From an uncultured Pelagibacteraceae bacterium (GTDB lineage: Bacteria; Pseudomonadota; Alphaproteobacteria; Pelagibacterales; Pelagibacteraceae): 64,000 nucleotides of DNA. The notes under the pieces were generated by a model. That model had not been told where the DNA came from and ran no database searches. It was given only the letters and a program-made list of their open reading frames with translations. Position numbers and translations under genes: made by a program. Below are positions 1 through 10,275 of the stretch, piece by piece; the first letter of the stretch is position 1; each line of letters begins with the position of its first letter. The stretch lies in contig CACPEZ010000001.1 of NCBI GenBank assembly GCA_902633125.1, positions 62,001 through 126,000 on the forward strand, written 5' to 3'.

Positions 1-366
1 GTTAGATACTGCTGTATACTTTATGGAGGAGCTATGTGTGGCTTAGCAGGTGCATATCTATCTTTAATATACACTCCACAGTGGATTGAAAATATGACAG
101 CTGGAAGAGGATGGATAGCTTTAGCTTTGGTTGTATTTGCAACCTGGAGTCCTATAAAAGTTTTAATTGGTGCTTTAATTTTTGGTGGTATTACAATTCT
201 ACAATTACATATGCAAGCAATTGGGTTTAGAATACCAGTTCAATTTTTAAGTGCATTACCTTATCTAATGACAATAATAGTTTTAGTTGTAATCTCTCGT
301 GACAGTAGAAAAATAAAACTGAATACTCCAACCTCCTTAGGAAGAATATTCTATAAGGAAAAGTAA
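1..366 (+). CDS. ABC transporter permease, C-terminal fragment (5' truncated by window edge)
   Basis: Reading frame is open to base 1 upstream of the listed ATG; hydrophobic permease-like C-terminus; directly upstream of a BMP-family binding protein. Confidence 0.75.
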   Translation, partial: VRYCCILYGGAMCGLAGAYLSLIYTPQWIENMTAGRGWIALALVVFATWSPIKVLIGALIFGGITILQLHMQAIGFRIPVQFLSALPYLMTIIVLVVISRDSRKIKLNTPTSLGRIFYKEK

Positions 367-454
367 TGTTAGCTATTCGAAAATAATTATTTTTTTTTTT
401 TGAATTTTGATTAACTTAAAGCTTCACAAAAAAAATTTAGAGGGGAAATTCAAA

Positions 455-1519
455 ATGTATAAAAACTTTTTTAGATATTTAATTTCTGCAATTTTTCTAC
501 TTGGGTTTAGTGTAAACTCAAATGCGGATTTTAAAGTTGGTTTTGTCTATGTTGGTCCGACTGGTGACCATGGATGGACATTTCAACATCACGAAGGTAG
601 AAACGCTGTAGAGGCAGCTGGAATAAAAACAACATTTGTTGAAAGTGTTCCAGAAGGTGCTGATGCAGAAAGAGTAATAAGACAACTGGCTCAATCTGGC
701 CACGACTTAATTTTTACAACTAGTTTTGGATATATGGATCCAACTAACAAAGTTGCAAAAGATTTTCCAAACGTAAAATTTGAACACGCAACAGGTTATA
801 AAAGAGAGCACTCAAATGTTTCTACTTATTCTGCACGATTTTACGAAGGAAGAACTCTTTTAGGCCATATTGCTGGAAAAATGACCAAAACTAACACGAT
901 TGGCTATATTGCATCTTTTCCAATTCCTGAGGTAATAAGAGGAATTAACGCAATGACTCTTGCTGCACAAAAGGTCAATCCAAATATTAAAACTAAGATT
1001 GTATGGGTGTTTACTTGGTACGATCCAGGTAAAGAAGCTGAAGCAGCGCAAGCTTTAATTGATCAAGGTGCAGATGTAATTATGCAACATACAGATAGTA
1101 CAGCACCAGTTCAAACAGCGGAGAAAGCAGGTGTATGGTCATTTGGTCAAGCAAGTGACATGCAGAGATTTGCTCCTAAATCAATTTTGACTTCAATTAT
1201 AGATGATTGGGCACCATATTATGTTGAAAGAGCTATTGCTGCAAGAGACGGCAAATGGAATCAACAAGACACATGGCATGGATTAAAGGAAGGTATGGTA
1301 GCAATGGGACCATATAATTCTGCAATGGGTGCTGACTTAGTTAAAGAAGTAGAGCAGCTTCAAAAAGATTTAGCATCAGGAAAAGTTCATTCGTTCACAG
1401 GTCCTATATATGACCAAAAAGGTAATATATTAGTTGCAGAAGGGAAAGTTGCTGATGATGGAATGTTAGCTGGAATGAGTGTTTATGTAAAAGGTGTTGA
1501 AGGAGATATTCCAAAATAA
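455..1519 (+). CDS. BMP family ABC transporter substrate-binding protein
   Basis: ORF 407..1519; start at 455 preferred (MYKNFFRYLISAIFLLGFSVNSNA signal peptide, SD-like AGAGGGGA upstream); KVGFVYVGPTGDHGWTFQHHEGR is BMP-family-like. Confidence 0.88.
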   Translation: MYKNFFRYLISAIFLLGFSVNSNADFKVGFVYVGPTGDHGWTFQHHEGRNAVEAAGIKTTFVESVPEGADAERVIRQLAQSGHDLIFTTSFGYMDPTNKVAKDFPNVKFEHATGYKREHSNVSTYSARFYEGRTLLGHIAGKMTKTNTIGYIASFPIPEVIRGINAMTLAAQKVNPNIKTKIVWVFTWYDPGKEAEAAQALIDQGADVIMQHTDSTAPVQTAEKAGVWSFGQASDMQRFAPKSILTSIIDDWAPYYVERAIAARDGKWNQQDTWHGLKEGMVAMGPYNSAMGADLVKEVEQLQKDLASGKVHSFTGPIYDQKGNILVAEGKVADDGMLAGMSVYVKGVEGDIPK

Positions 1520-1535
1520 TTTTTAAAAAAAAATT

Positions 1536-1569
1536 AAAAAGGCCAACTTATATAGTTGGCCTTTTTTTT
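1536..1569 (+). terminator. Rho-independent terminator
   Basis: Perfect 8-bp stem GGCCAACT-TATAT-AGTTGGCC (1541-1561) flanked by A and T tracts; A/T symmetry could serve the convergent gene too. Confidence 0.9.
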
Positions 1570-2089
1570 ATGAATGTTTTTTCTTTAAACCGTTAATATC
1601 TATTTCATCATAATATTCTGAAGGTTGAACTATCCATGGATCTCCATCTAGTAAAATTGGACAAAAATCTGGAGTAAAAGAAGAGGATTTTTTTTTCCAA
1701 AGACAAGCTGTTTTTATTTCTTGAATATGGTTTTTTACTGGAGCGTAATTTTTTAACCATTTAATACTTTCATTTAATGTAAGTCCAGTATCGGATAAAT
1801 CATCAACTAATAAAACATTTTTAAAGTCTTCATTTTTAGCTATTGAGCTTATGTCTCTTGCAAAAATAAGTTCGCCCTGTTTATTTTCTACAGTTTCTCC
1901 AGAATAACTTTGAATAACAACATAAGCAGTGGGCAATTTAAATATTCTTGATAGCATATCAATTATAGGTGCCGCACCCCTCATTATTCCGACTAAAACA
2001 GATGGTTTATAATTTTTTTCAATTGTAAGAGCTAACTTTTCAACTGCTAATTTATAATCTTCATAATTGATTATTAATTTTTCTGCCAT
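1568..2089 (-). CDS. phosphoribosyltransferase family protein (hypoxanthine/xanthine type)
   Basis: PRPP-binding motif NVLLVDDLSDTGLTL; start MAEKLIINYED at about 2089 preferred over ORF start 2104. Confidence 0.75.
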   Translation of the reverse strand: MAEKLIINYEDYKLAVEKLALTIEKNYKPSVLVGIMRGAAPIIDMLSRIFKLPTAYVVIQSYSGETVENKQGELIFARDISSIAKNEDFKNVLLVDDLSDTGLTLNESIKWLKNYAPVKNHIQEIKTACLWKKKSSSFTPDFCPILLDGDPWIVQPSEYYDEIDINGLKKKHS

Positions 2090-2131
2090 AAAATTTGGTA
2101 ACATAAAAAAAAAAAATTAAAAAGGAGAATT

Positions 2132-2422
2132 ATGAAAGGTTACTGGATTGCAACTTACAGTGAAATTAAAGACCCTGAAAAAATGAAAAAATATGCAGAT
2201 AAAGCAAAGGAAGCTGTATTAAAACATTCTGGAAAAATTTTAGCTCGAAGTGCTAATAACATTGCGCTTGAGGGTAGAGAAATGGTTAGAATAGCACTTG
2301 CAGAGTTCCCAGACGTGGAAACTGCTAAAAGATGCTACGATTCTGAAGAATATGTTGAGGCAAGAACATATCTTAAAGATAATGTAATTAGAGAACATAT
2401 GATATTTGAAGGAATGGAATAA
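2132..2422 (+). CDS. DUF1330 domain-containing protein
   Basis: MKGYWIATYSEIKDPEKMKKYADKA...VRIALAEFPDVETAKRCYDSEEY; SD AAGGAGAA. Confidence 0.8.
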   Translation: MKGYWIATYSEIKDPEKMKKYADKAKEAVLKHSGKILARSANNIALEGREMVRIALAEFPDVETAKRCYDSEEYVEARTYLKDNVIREHMIFEGME

Positions 2423-2440
2423 CTTAGAAAAGGGGCAAAT

Positions 2441-2737
2441 ATGAAGGCATATTGGGTGAGTTTGTATACAGAAATTTCAGATCAAGATAACCTAAAAAAA
2501 TATGGTGAAAATGCAATACCAGTTATAAAAAAATTTGGTGGTACTCCTGTAGTTAGAGGAGGCAAACTAAAATATTATAGTGGTGACAAAATATTAAGGA
2601 CCGTCATTTGGGAATTTCCCAGTTATGACATGGCCTTATCTTGTCATGACTCAGAAGATTATTTAAAAGCTTGGTCTTATGCAGAACAAACTACAAAAAG
2701 ACATATGTTTATTGTGGAGGGTGCTAATACTGAATAG
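2441..2737 (+). CDS. DUF1330 domain-containing protein (tandem paralog)
   Basis: MKAYWVSLYTEISDQDNLKKYGENA...EFPSYDMALSCHDSEDYLKAW; same architecture as the preceding ORF. Confidence 0.8.
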   Translation: MKAYWVSLYTEISDQDNLKKYGENAIPVIKKFGGTPVVRGGKLKYYSGDKILRTVIWEFPSYDMALSCHDSEDYLKAWSYAEQTTKRHMFIVEGANTE

Positions 2738-3350
2738 TATCGTCATCAATTGAACGCCACAAATACCAAGTGGCAACAGAGCAGTATGGAGAAAATCTTT
2801 TTTGAAGCTTTTTTACAAAAATTTCAGGTGGAAAATATTTTTTTTTATAGTTGTTTGATATTGCTCTTAATAACCCAATATCCTGAACTGGCCAGATATT
2901 AGACCTATTATAAGTAAATAACAAAATCATTTCTGCTGACCATCTTCCAATTTGTCTTAAAGTTGATAGGTATATAATTGCTTCTTCATCGCTCATTTTC
3001 GAAATTAATCTTGGATTAAAGCTTTTATTTTTAAATTTTTGAGACATTTCCAAGATCCCCCTTATTTTTTGACGACTAAGACCGCATTTTTTAAGTTGTG
3101 ATTTTTTAAGCTTTGAAACAATTTTTGGATTAATTTTTTTTTTACATACCAATTCGAATTTTTTGAAGACAGAGTCTGCAGCAGCAACACTTATTTGTTG
3201 TCCTATTATACTTTTGCATAAAGAATAAAAGACATCTTTTCTAGTAGTTAAATTATTATCTTTATATTTTTTAATCAATGATCTCATAATACTATCTTTT
3301 TTTGAAAGATATGTTCTAGCTTTTTTCCAATATGTCGGTGCCTTACTCAT
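2724..3350 (-). CDS. DNA-3-methyladenine glycosylase II-like (HhH-GPD)
   Basis: IIGQQISVAAADSVFKKF; HhH LSTLRQIGRWSAEMILLF and catalytic-Asp region WPVQDIGLLRAI. Confidence 0.82.
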   Translation of the reverse strand: MSKAPTYWKKARTYLSKKDSIMRSLIKKYKDNNLTTRKDVFYSLCKSIIGQQISVAAADSVFKKFELVCKKKINPKIVSKLKKSQLKKCGLSRQKIRGILEMSQKFKNKSFNPRLISKMSDEEAIIYLSTLRQIGRWSAEMILLFTYNRSNIWPVQDIGLLRAISNNYKKKYFPPEIFVKKLQKRFSPYCSVATWYLWRSIDDDTIQY

Positions 3351-4224
3351 TTCTACTTACCGTTACTTGTTTGTTTAAATATATTTCTCTTCGAAATATA
3401 ATGATTGATGATATTATTACCAGTGAAGCACCCATTAATGTTTTAATTGTGGGAATTTCATCCCAAATGAAATATCCAAAAGATATTGCAAATATTAATC
3501 CTAAATATTTAAGAGGTGTAACCAGAGAAACCTCGGATAATTTATATGATTGACTTAATAATAAATTAGCTGTTCCTCCCAACAAGCCAATTGTACATAA
3601 TAGTAAGAAATCATTGAAAGTTGGCATGATCCACCCAAATGGTATTGATAAAACTCCAACAATTGTAATTGCAAATGAAAAAAAGAATGAGATCAACCAG
3701 ACTGGTTCTGTGGATGAAAGTTTTCTAATTGTAATTGCAACGTAAGACATTCCAATACAAAAGATTATTGGAAATAAATAATAAATATTTAAGCTAGAAA
3801 ATCCTGGTTGGGTAATTACTAAAACACCAATAAAACCAACAAATACTGCGGCCCATCTATATACTCCTACTTTCTCACTTAGTAAAAATATTGATAGCAA
3901 AGTTGTAAATATAGGTGCAGCAAATGAAATACTTGTCACTGTTGCAAGTGGTAGGTTTCTTAGTGCCAAAAATATTGCAGCTAAAGCTATCAGTCCTGAA
4001 CAACATCTAATTAAATGTAATCCTGGTCTATTTGTTTTATAAAAATCTCTAAATCTTGTCTTAGGAACTAAAAAAATTATTGGCAAAATACCAAATAGAC
4101 CTCTAAAGAACATTACCTGTCCAATTGGATAATCTGATGACCACTTGACTATTACATCCATAAATGAAAAGGCACATATTGATAAAAACATGTAAAAAAA
4201 GCCTAATTGATTTTTGGAAAGCAT
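3343..4224 (-). CDS. EamA/DMT family transporter
   Basis: About 10 hydrophobic segments, duplicated EamA-like halves. Confidence 0.85.
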   Translation of the reverse strand: MLSKNQLGFFYMFLSICAFSFMDVIVKWSSDYPIGQVMFFRGLFGILPIIFLVPKTRFRDFYKTNRPGLHLIRCCSGLIALAAIFLALRNLPLATVTSISFAAPIFTTLLSIFLLSEKVGVYRWAAVFVGFIGVLVITQPGFSSLNIYYLFPIIFCIGMSYVAITIRKLSSTEPVWLISFFFSFAITIVGVLSIPFGWIMPTFNDFLLLCTIGLLGGTANLLLSQSYKLSEVSLVTPLKYLGLIFAISFGYFIWDEIPTIKTLMGASLVIISSIIIFRREIYLNKQVTVSRNE

Positions 4225-4258
4225 GATAATAACTTTAGATTAATTAAAATTTTTAGCA

Positions 4259-4705
4259 ATGGAAATAGCAACTTTAGCACTTGGATGTTTTTGGGGACCC
4301 GAAATAAAATTTAGTAAGTTAGATGGAGTAATAAATACAGAGGTTGGATATTGTGGAGGTAATACTGAGAAGACATCTTATAAAGAAGTATGTTATGGTG
4401 ACACCAATCACGCAGAAGTAGTTAAAGTTGAATTTGACAATACTAAAATTTCTTATGAGGAAATAATAAGAAACTTTTTTGAATTTCATGATCCAACTAC
4501 TTTAAACCGGCAAGGTCCAGATGTAGGTACTCAGTATAGAAGTGAAATATTTGTTCATGATGAAAATCAAAATAAAATCGCTAACAAAGTATTGAAAGAA
4601 ATTAATGAAAAATTTAAGGGTAAAATCGTTACCAAAATATCAAAATCAAAAAATTATAACAAAGCTGAAGATTATCATCAGAAATATTTGGAAAAAAGTT
4701 TCTAA
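4259..4705 (+). CDS. msrA: peptide-methionine (S)-S-oxide reductase
   Basis: ALGCFWGPE active-site motif; EVGYCGG; FFEFHDPTTLNRQGPDVGTQYRS. Confidence 0.95.
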   Translation: MEIATLALGCFWGPEIKFSKLDGVINTEVGYCGGNTEKTSYKEVCYGDTNHAEVVKVEFDNTKISYEEIIRNFFEFHDPTTLNRQGPDVGTQYRSEIFVHDENQNKIANKVLKEINEKFKGKIVTKISKSKNYNKAEDYHQKYLEKSF

Positions 4706-5517
4706 TGTCACTTATATCAACTGAGTGGCTAGAAAAAAATCTCTCAAATGTAAAAATAATTGATGGCTCTTGGCATATGCCTGCAACAAAAAGAAGTGGT
4801 AAAGAAGAATTTAATAAAGAGCATATACCAAATGCAATTTTTTTTGATATTGACGAAAATTGTAATAAATCAACTGACTTACCACATATGTTAACAGACA
4901 TTAGTTCGTGGGAAAATATACTATCATCTATGGGCATATCTAACGAAGACGAAATTGTGATTTATGATAATTCTGATGTTTTAAGTGCTTGTAGAGTATG
5001 GTTTAATTTAATTTACTTTGGCCATAATAAAAAGAAAGTACATGTTTTAGATGGAGGTTTTAATAAATGGAAAAAAGAAAAAAGAATAACTTCTGCTAAT
5101 AATATAATTATTCAAACAACTAGCTATAAAGCAAAAGAAAATAATGAAATGGTTAAGAGTAAAGATCAGATTGATCAAAATATAATTAAAAAAAAATTTG
5201 ATTTAGTTGATGCGAGAAGCAAAGATCGTTTTACTGGTATAACTCCAGATCCAAGAAAAAATGTAAAAAGTGGTTCAATACCTAATTCAATTTGCTTACC
5301 GTTTAAAACCCTAATCAATGACGATTTTACTTTTAAAAGTAAATCTGAAATTTCTTCTTATTTTAACGATTTATCTTTAAATGACCCAGTAAATGTTGTG
5401 TTTTCATGCGGTTCTGGGATCACAGCATGTGTTTTGGCACTTGCATATTCTCAAGTAAATAATAAGTATTCTCCAGTCATTTATGATGGCTCATGGGCTG
5501 AATATGGTAAAATATAA
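4705..5517 (+). CDS. sseA: sulfurtransferase (3-mercaptopyruvate sulfurtransferase type)
   Basis: Two rhodanese domains; active-site loop SCGSGITA. Confidence 0.85.
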   Translation: MSLISTEWLEKNLSNVKIIDGSWHMPATKRSGKEEFNKEHIPNAIFFDIDENCNKSTDLPHMLTDISSWENILSSMGISNEDEIVIYDNSDVLSACRVWFNLIYFGHNKKKVHVLDGGFNKWKKEKRITSANNIIIQTTSYKAKENNEMVKSKDQIDQNIIKKKFDLVDARSKDRFTGITPDPRKNVKSGSIPNSICLPFKTLINDDFTFKSKSEISSYFNDLSLNDPVNVVFSCGSGITACVLALAYSQVNNKYSPVIYDGSWAEYGKI

Positions 5518-5520
5518 AAT

Positions 5521-6537
5521 ATGAAAAGATCAACAAAAATTACAAGCATAATAATAATTTTCTTTTTAATTATAGCTACAGTGATTGTTGGTAGAACAAT
5601 GATTGGAAATCATTTTAAAAAGAAATTTAGTAAAAGACCACCTCCAGGAATAATTGTTACTGCAGCTGAAAATAGAGTTTTTGAAAATTTAATAAGCACA
5701 TACGGAACAGCTAGACCATTTAAAACACAATCCTATAAAATTGAGAAGTATGAGATACTTAAACCTATAAACTTTAATCAAAAAGTAAAAAAAGGTGATG
5801 TAATTGCAGAACTTAAAAATAGAAAAATTACTGCTCAGTTTGATGGAACAATTGGAAAAAGAGAATTTTCAGAAGATATAGAAGTTTCAAAATCTTCAAT
5901 CTTAGTTAATCTCGAAAATACCAGTATTATTTATTGTGATGTCGATATACCTGAAATGTTTGTACCATTTATTAAAGTTGGTTTACCTGTTGATATAAAA
6001 TTTTCTGGATACAAAGATAAAACCTATAAAGGTGAAGTTGACTCGTTAGCTAGTCGAATTAGTGAGGATACTAGATCATTACCAACAAGGATAAAAATGG
6101 ATAATACATCTGGTGAAATTTTGCCTGGCTCGTTTTTAGAAATTTCAATAAAATATGATACAAGAGAAAGCTTAAGTATACCAGATACCAGCACAATAGT
6201 GGAAGGTGATAATATATTTATCTATAAAGTTGACGAAAAAAATAAAGTATTAAAAACAAATATTGATACCGGCGATAGATACCTTGGTTTTGTTGAAGTT
6301 TTAAATGGTCTAAAAGTTGGTGACAAAGTTGTTGCTGAAGGCACAAAAAAAGTCAGACCAAATTTAATAATAAGACCTATAAAAAAGGGCGCTAAAGTAG
6401 CTAATCAAAACAAATCTGGTTGGAGTGGAAAAAAGAAAAAAGATACTAAAGAAAACAAGAATGGTATGTTTGCGTGGTTACAAAAATTAAATATATTTAA
6501 AAAGTCTGACTCTGAAAAACAAGAAAATAAAAAATAA
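5521..6537 (+). CDS. efflux RND transporter periplasmic adaptor subunit
   Basis: N-terminal TM anchor, HlyD/MFP-like barrel; immediately upstream of an RND permease. Confidence 0.85.
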   Translation: MKRSTKITSIIIIFFLIIATVIVGRTMIGNHFKKKFSKRPPPGIIVTAAENRVFENLISTYGTARPFKTQSYKIEKYEILKPINFNQKVKKGDVIAELKNRKITAQFDGTIGKREFSEDIEVSKSSILVNLENTSIIYCDVDIPEMFVPFIKVGLPVDIKFSGYKDKTYKGEVDSLASRISEDTRSLPTRIKMDNTSGEILPGSFLEISIKYDTRESLSIPDTSTIVEGDNIFIYKVDEKNKVLKTNIDTGDRYLGFVEVLNGLKVGDKVVAEGTKKVRPNLIIRPIKKGAKVANQNKSGWSGKKKKDTKENKNGMFAWLQKLNIFKKSDSEKQENKK

Positions 6538-6544
6538 TTAATAC

Positions 6545-9500
6545 ATGTATATAACTGAAGTTAGTATTAAAAGACCTGTCGTTGCATGGGTAATGTCAAT
6601 GATACTAATTATTTTTGGAATTTTTGTATTTTGGGAATTACCTGTTAGAGAATTACCAGATGGCATTCAGCCTCCAGTAGTACAGGTACAAACTGATTAT
6701 AAATCTGCTTCAGCTGAAATTGTTGATGAAGAAATAACACAAAAAATAGAAGATGTTATAGGAGGAGCGGAAGGAATTAAGAACATTGATTCTAGTTCGC
6801 TTAATGGAAGAAGTAGAATAAATATTTATTTTAATACAGATATAGATTTAGATGATGCAGCAAATGACATAAGAGAAAGAGTATCAAGAGTTGCGGACAA
6901 TTTGCCAGATCAAGCAAACCCACCTCAAATTTTGAAACAAGCAGCAGGTTTTACAACCACAATGTGGGTTGCGCTATCGTCACCAACTTGGAATGATTTA
7001 GATTTGGGAGACTATGCAGAAAGATACCTTATAGATGCCTTTTCGAGCGTACCAAATGTTGGTAGAATTTTAGTCGGTGGATTAAGAGAGCTAAGTGTTA
7101 GAGTTTGGGTAGATCCTATCAAATTAGCGGCCAATAATCTTACTATTCAGGAAGTCGAGAGAGCATTAAGAAATGAAAATATAAACATCCCCGCTGGAAC
7201 TTTAGAAGCTAGTAACAAAGATTTAACTCTTAATATTGATAAGTCTTACTCTAACATTGAAACAATCAAACAGCTTCCTCTTAAGAAGAACAAAGATAAA
7301 GTCACAACTCTTTCTGATATTGCAAATGTTGAGCTTGGTCCAGTTTCTGAGAAAACTTTATTTAAAGCTCAAAGAAAAAATGCAGCTAATTTAAAAACAG
7401 TTGGTATTGGGATATACGCAAAAAGTGGAGCATCAACTGTTGAACTTTCAAATCAAATTAAAGAAAAAATAAATGTTTTAAATCAATCTTTACCAGATGG
7501 TTTAAAGTTAGAAATAGCATTTAATAGAGCAACTTATGTAGGAACTGCAATACAGGAAGTTTATAAAAGTTTAATTATTGCTTTTATTTTGGTTGTAGTA
7601 ATAATTTACTTGTTTTTAGGAAACCTAAAAGCTGTAATTGTACCAGCTGTAGCTTTGCCAGTAAGTTTAATTGGTTCGTTTTTAGGTTTATATATATTTG
7701 ATCTTTCTATAAATATATTTGTTCTCCTAAGTTTTATTTTAGCAATTGGAATAATAACTGATGATTCTGTGATTATGACCGATGCAATTTATACAAGAAT
7801 TGAAAAAGGAGAAACGCCACTTGTAGCTGCTTATAAAGGTTCAAGACAGATAACATTTGCGATAATAGCTACAACTTTAATCTTAGTTGCGGTTTTTTTA
7901 CCTTTAATTTTTATTGAGGGTATAGCTGGTACCTTGTTTAAGGAAACTGCAATAGCACTATCTTTCTCAATTGTTGTTTCTTCGTTTGTGGCTTTAACTC
8001 TTTCGCCAATGTTAGGAAGTAAGTTTTTAAATAAAAAAGAAAAAATTAATTTTTTTGTAAAAAAATTCAATAATGGATTTAAATCTTTTACAGAATTTTA
8101 TACCGATACCTTAAAATTTTGGATTAATAAACAGAAAACAATTTCGATATTTATAATTCTATTAATTGCAGCTTCAGTTTATTTATTTAACTTTACTAAA
8201 AAAGAATTGATACCATTAGAAGATAGAGGGGCGTATTTAATAATTGGTTCTACTGATGAAGGAAGTTCATTCGAGTACACACAAGAAAAAGCCCAAATAA
8301 TTGAGGGAAGAATATTAAAATTGTTACAAGCAGAAGACAGCCCTTACCAAAGATTAATTATGAGGGTACCTGGTTTCGGTAAGTCCGCAACTTCATATAA
8401 TACTTTTATTATAATTGCTCTTTTAGATGAATGGAAAAATAGAGAAAAGAGTACACAGGTTGTTTTAAGAGAAGCTATTGGACAAGTTGTTAGTGTGCCT
8501 GAAACGTTTGCGTTTCCCATATCACCTCAATCTATAAGAGTTTCTAGCTATAATAAACCAGTCCAAATGGTGATTTATGGGACAAGTTATGAAGAGTTAG
8601 AACAAATTCAAAGTCAAGTTTTAAGAGAACTAAGAAGAAATAGAAATATGTTTAGAATTGAAAGTGATTACACAAAAAATAAACCTGAAGTAAAATTAAT
8701 CACAAATAAAAATCGTGCAAATGATTTAGGAGTTTCAATAGAAAATATAGGCAGAACATTAGAAACATTATACGGTGGAAAGAGGGTTACAACATATAAT
8801 AAAGAAGGAAGAGAATACCCCATTATTCTTCAGCAGTATTTAGCAGATAGAAGAGATAAAGATGGCTTATCAAAGATTTTTGTAAGATCTGAAACTACAG
8901 GAAAATTAGTATCTGTTGCAAGTTTGGTAGAATTTGAGGAGAAAGGAACTGCTGAATCATTACCTAGATATAATAGACAACGAGCAGTAACTATATCGGC
9001 AGCTTTATCTGAAGAATATACATTGTCTGAAGCTATAAAATATTTAGAAGACGTAATGTTGAGAGTTGCTCCTCAAAATCAAATAACTTGGAAAGGTAAG
9101 TCCGAAGAACTAAAAGAGACTAGTAACGAAATATTTCTTATTTTCGCTTTAGCATTAATAACTGCATATTTAGTAATGGCTGCTACTTTTAACTCATTTG
9201 TTCATCCTTTTATTATTATATTGACTGTGCCTCTTGCAGTTTTTGGAGGTCTTGTATTCATTTTGTTTCTAAATAGTTCTATAAATATATTTTCACAAAT
9301 TGCCTTGATTATATTAATTGGTATATCCACTAAAAATAGTATTCTTATCGTTGATTATACTAATCAAATTCGAACAACAGGTGCAAAAATTGAAGAAGCA
9401 TTGATGGAAGCTTGTAAATTAAGAATAAGACCAATCATAATGACTTCATTAAGTACCATGATTGCAATGTTGCCTCTTATAGTAGGTAACATAGGCCCAG

Positions 9501-9673
9501 GCGCAGGTGAGGCGTCTAGATTAGCAGTTGGATCAACAATTTTTGGAGGAATGATTATTTCTACTTTCTTTACATTATATGTAACGCCAACTATGTATTT
9601 AACACTAGCAAAAAATACCAAGAGGATAGATGCAGTAGATCTGGAGCTAGAAAAGCAATTGATTAAAAAATAA
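6545..9673 (+). CDS. efflux RND transporter permease subunit (AcrB/HAE-1-like)
   Basis: 1042 aa; RPVVAWVMSMILIIFGIFVFWELPVRELP; conserved TM4 and TM10-12 blocks. Confidence 0.95.
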   Translation: MYITEVSIKRPVVAWVMSMILIIFGIFVFWELPVRELPDGIQPPVVQVQTDYKSASAEIVDEEITQKIEDVIGGAEGIKNIDSSSLNGRSRINIYFNTDIDLDDAANDIRERVSRVADNLPDQANPPQILKQAAGFTTTMWVALSSPTWNDLDLGDYAERYLIDAFSSVPNVGRILVGGLRELSVRVWVDPIKLAANNLTIQEVERALRNENINIPAGTLEASNKDLTLNIDKSYSNIETIKQLPLKKNKDKVTTLSDIANVELGPVSEKTLFKAQRKNAANLKTVGIGIYAKSGASTVELSNQIKEKINVLNQSLPDGLKLEIAFNRATYVGTAIQEVYKSLIIAFILVVVIIYLFLGNLKAVIVPAVALPVSLIGSFLGLYIFDLSINIFVLLSFILAIGIITDDSVIMTDAIYTRIEKGETPLVAAYKGSRQITFAIIATTLILVAVFLPLIFIEGIAGTLFKETAIALSFSIVVSSFVALTLSPMLGSKFLNKKEKINFFVKKFNNGFKSFTEFYTDTLKFWINKQKTISIFIILLIAASVYLFNFTKKELIPLEDRGAYLIIGSTDEGSSFEYTQEKAQIIEGRILKLLQAEDSPYQRLIMRVPGFGKSATSYNTFIIIALLDEWKNREKSTQVVLREAIGQVVSVPETFAFPISPQSIRVSSYNKPVQMVIYGTSYEELEQIQSQVLRELRRNRNMFRIESDYTKNKPEVKLITNKNRANDLGVSIENIGRTLETLYGGKRVTTYNKEGREYPIILQQYLADRRDKDGLSKIFVRSETTGKLVSVASLVEFEEKGTAESLPRYNRQRAVTISAALSEEYTLSEAIKYLEDVMLRVAPQNQITWKGKSEELKETSNEIFLIFALALITAYLVMAATFNSFVHPFIIILTVPLAVFGGLVFILFLNSSINIFSQIALIILIGISTKNSILIVDYTNQIRTTGAKIEEALMEACKLRIRPIIMTSLSTMIAMLPLIVGNIGPGAGEASRLAVGSTIFGGMIISTFFTLYVTPTMYLTLAKNTKRIDAVDLELEKQLIKK

Positions 9674-10262
9674 TATATTTTCTAGTAGTTAAAGATTTAC
9701 TACATTTATTAAGCTGCTTCTTGAATTTATTTGAATATCCCTCTACTTTTTTTGCTAATACAATAACTTTCTGATTACTTTTATAATTTTTATAATTTCC
9801 CCAGCCTTCATGATAAGCAATATATTGTCTGAAAGCATCTTTTTTTGAAACCTTTAAAATTTTTTCTGTTTTATTTGTATACCAGCCAATAAAATCAACA
9901 CTATCTTTAAATCTAGTTCTTAAAGCATATTTATTCCCAGTCTCATCTTTATATTGTTTCCAAGTACCTTTAATAGCTTGTGAGTATCCAAATGAACTAG
10001 AAGGTCTTTTATAAGGTATAACTTTAAATAATTTTTGACGCGCAGGCTTAGCGAGCCAGTCAAAATCAGACTCCATTTTTATTATTGCTAATTGTAAGTT
10101 GATTGGTGTTCCCCACTTTTTTTCAGTTTTTTTCGCGTGTTTATACCAAAGATATCTCTCAGAAAATATTGAACATCCATCTGCTGTATTTTGTGGTATC
10201 GATGAGCAAGCAGTTAAAAATAATAGACCAAAAAATAAAAAATACTTTCTAAAAAGAATCAC
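9663..10262 (-). CDS. lytic transglycosylase-like (SLT domain) lipoprotein
   Basis: Lipobox LFLTACSS; IIKMESDFDW and FGYSQAIKGTWKQYK SLT-like motifs. Confidence 0.75.
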   Translation of the reverse strand: MILFRKYFLFFGLLFLTACSSIPQNTADGCSIFSERYLWYKHAKKTEKKWGTPINLQLAIIKMESDFDWLAKPARQKLFKVIPYKRPSSSFGYSQAIKGTWKQYKDETGNKYALRTRFKDSVDFIGWYTNKTEKILKVSKKDAFRQYIAYHEGWGNYKNYKSNQKVIVLAKKVEGYSNKFKKQLNKCSKSLTTRKYIIF

Positions 10263-10275
10263 GGTTTAATATAAA

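Noticed and set aside
381-402. Long T tract upstream of the BMP-binding protein as a terminator
   Set aside because: No GC-rich stem precedes it; homopolymer runs are common in this AT-rich sequence
407-454. N-terminal extension of the BMP-binding-protein ORF
   Set aside because: Start at 455 gives a good signal peptide and follows an SD-like sequence
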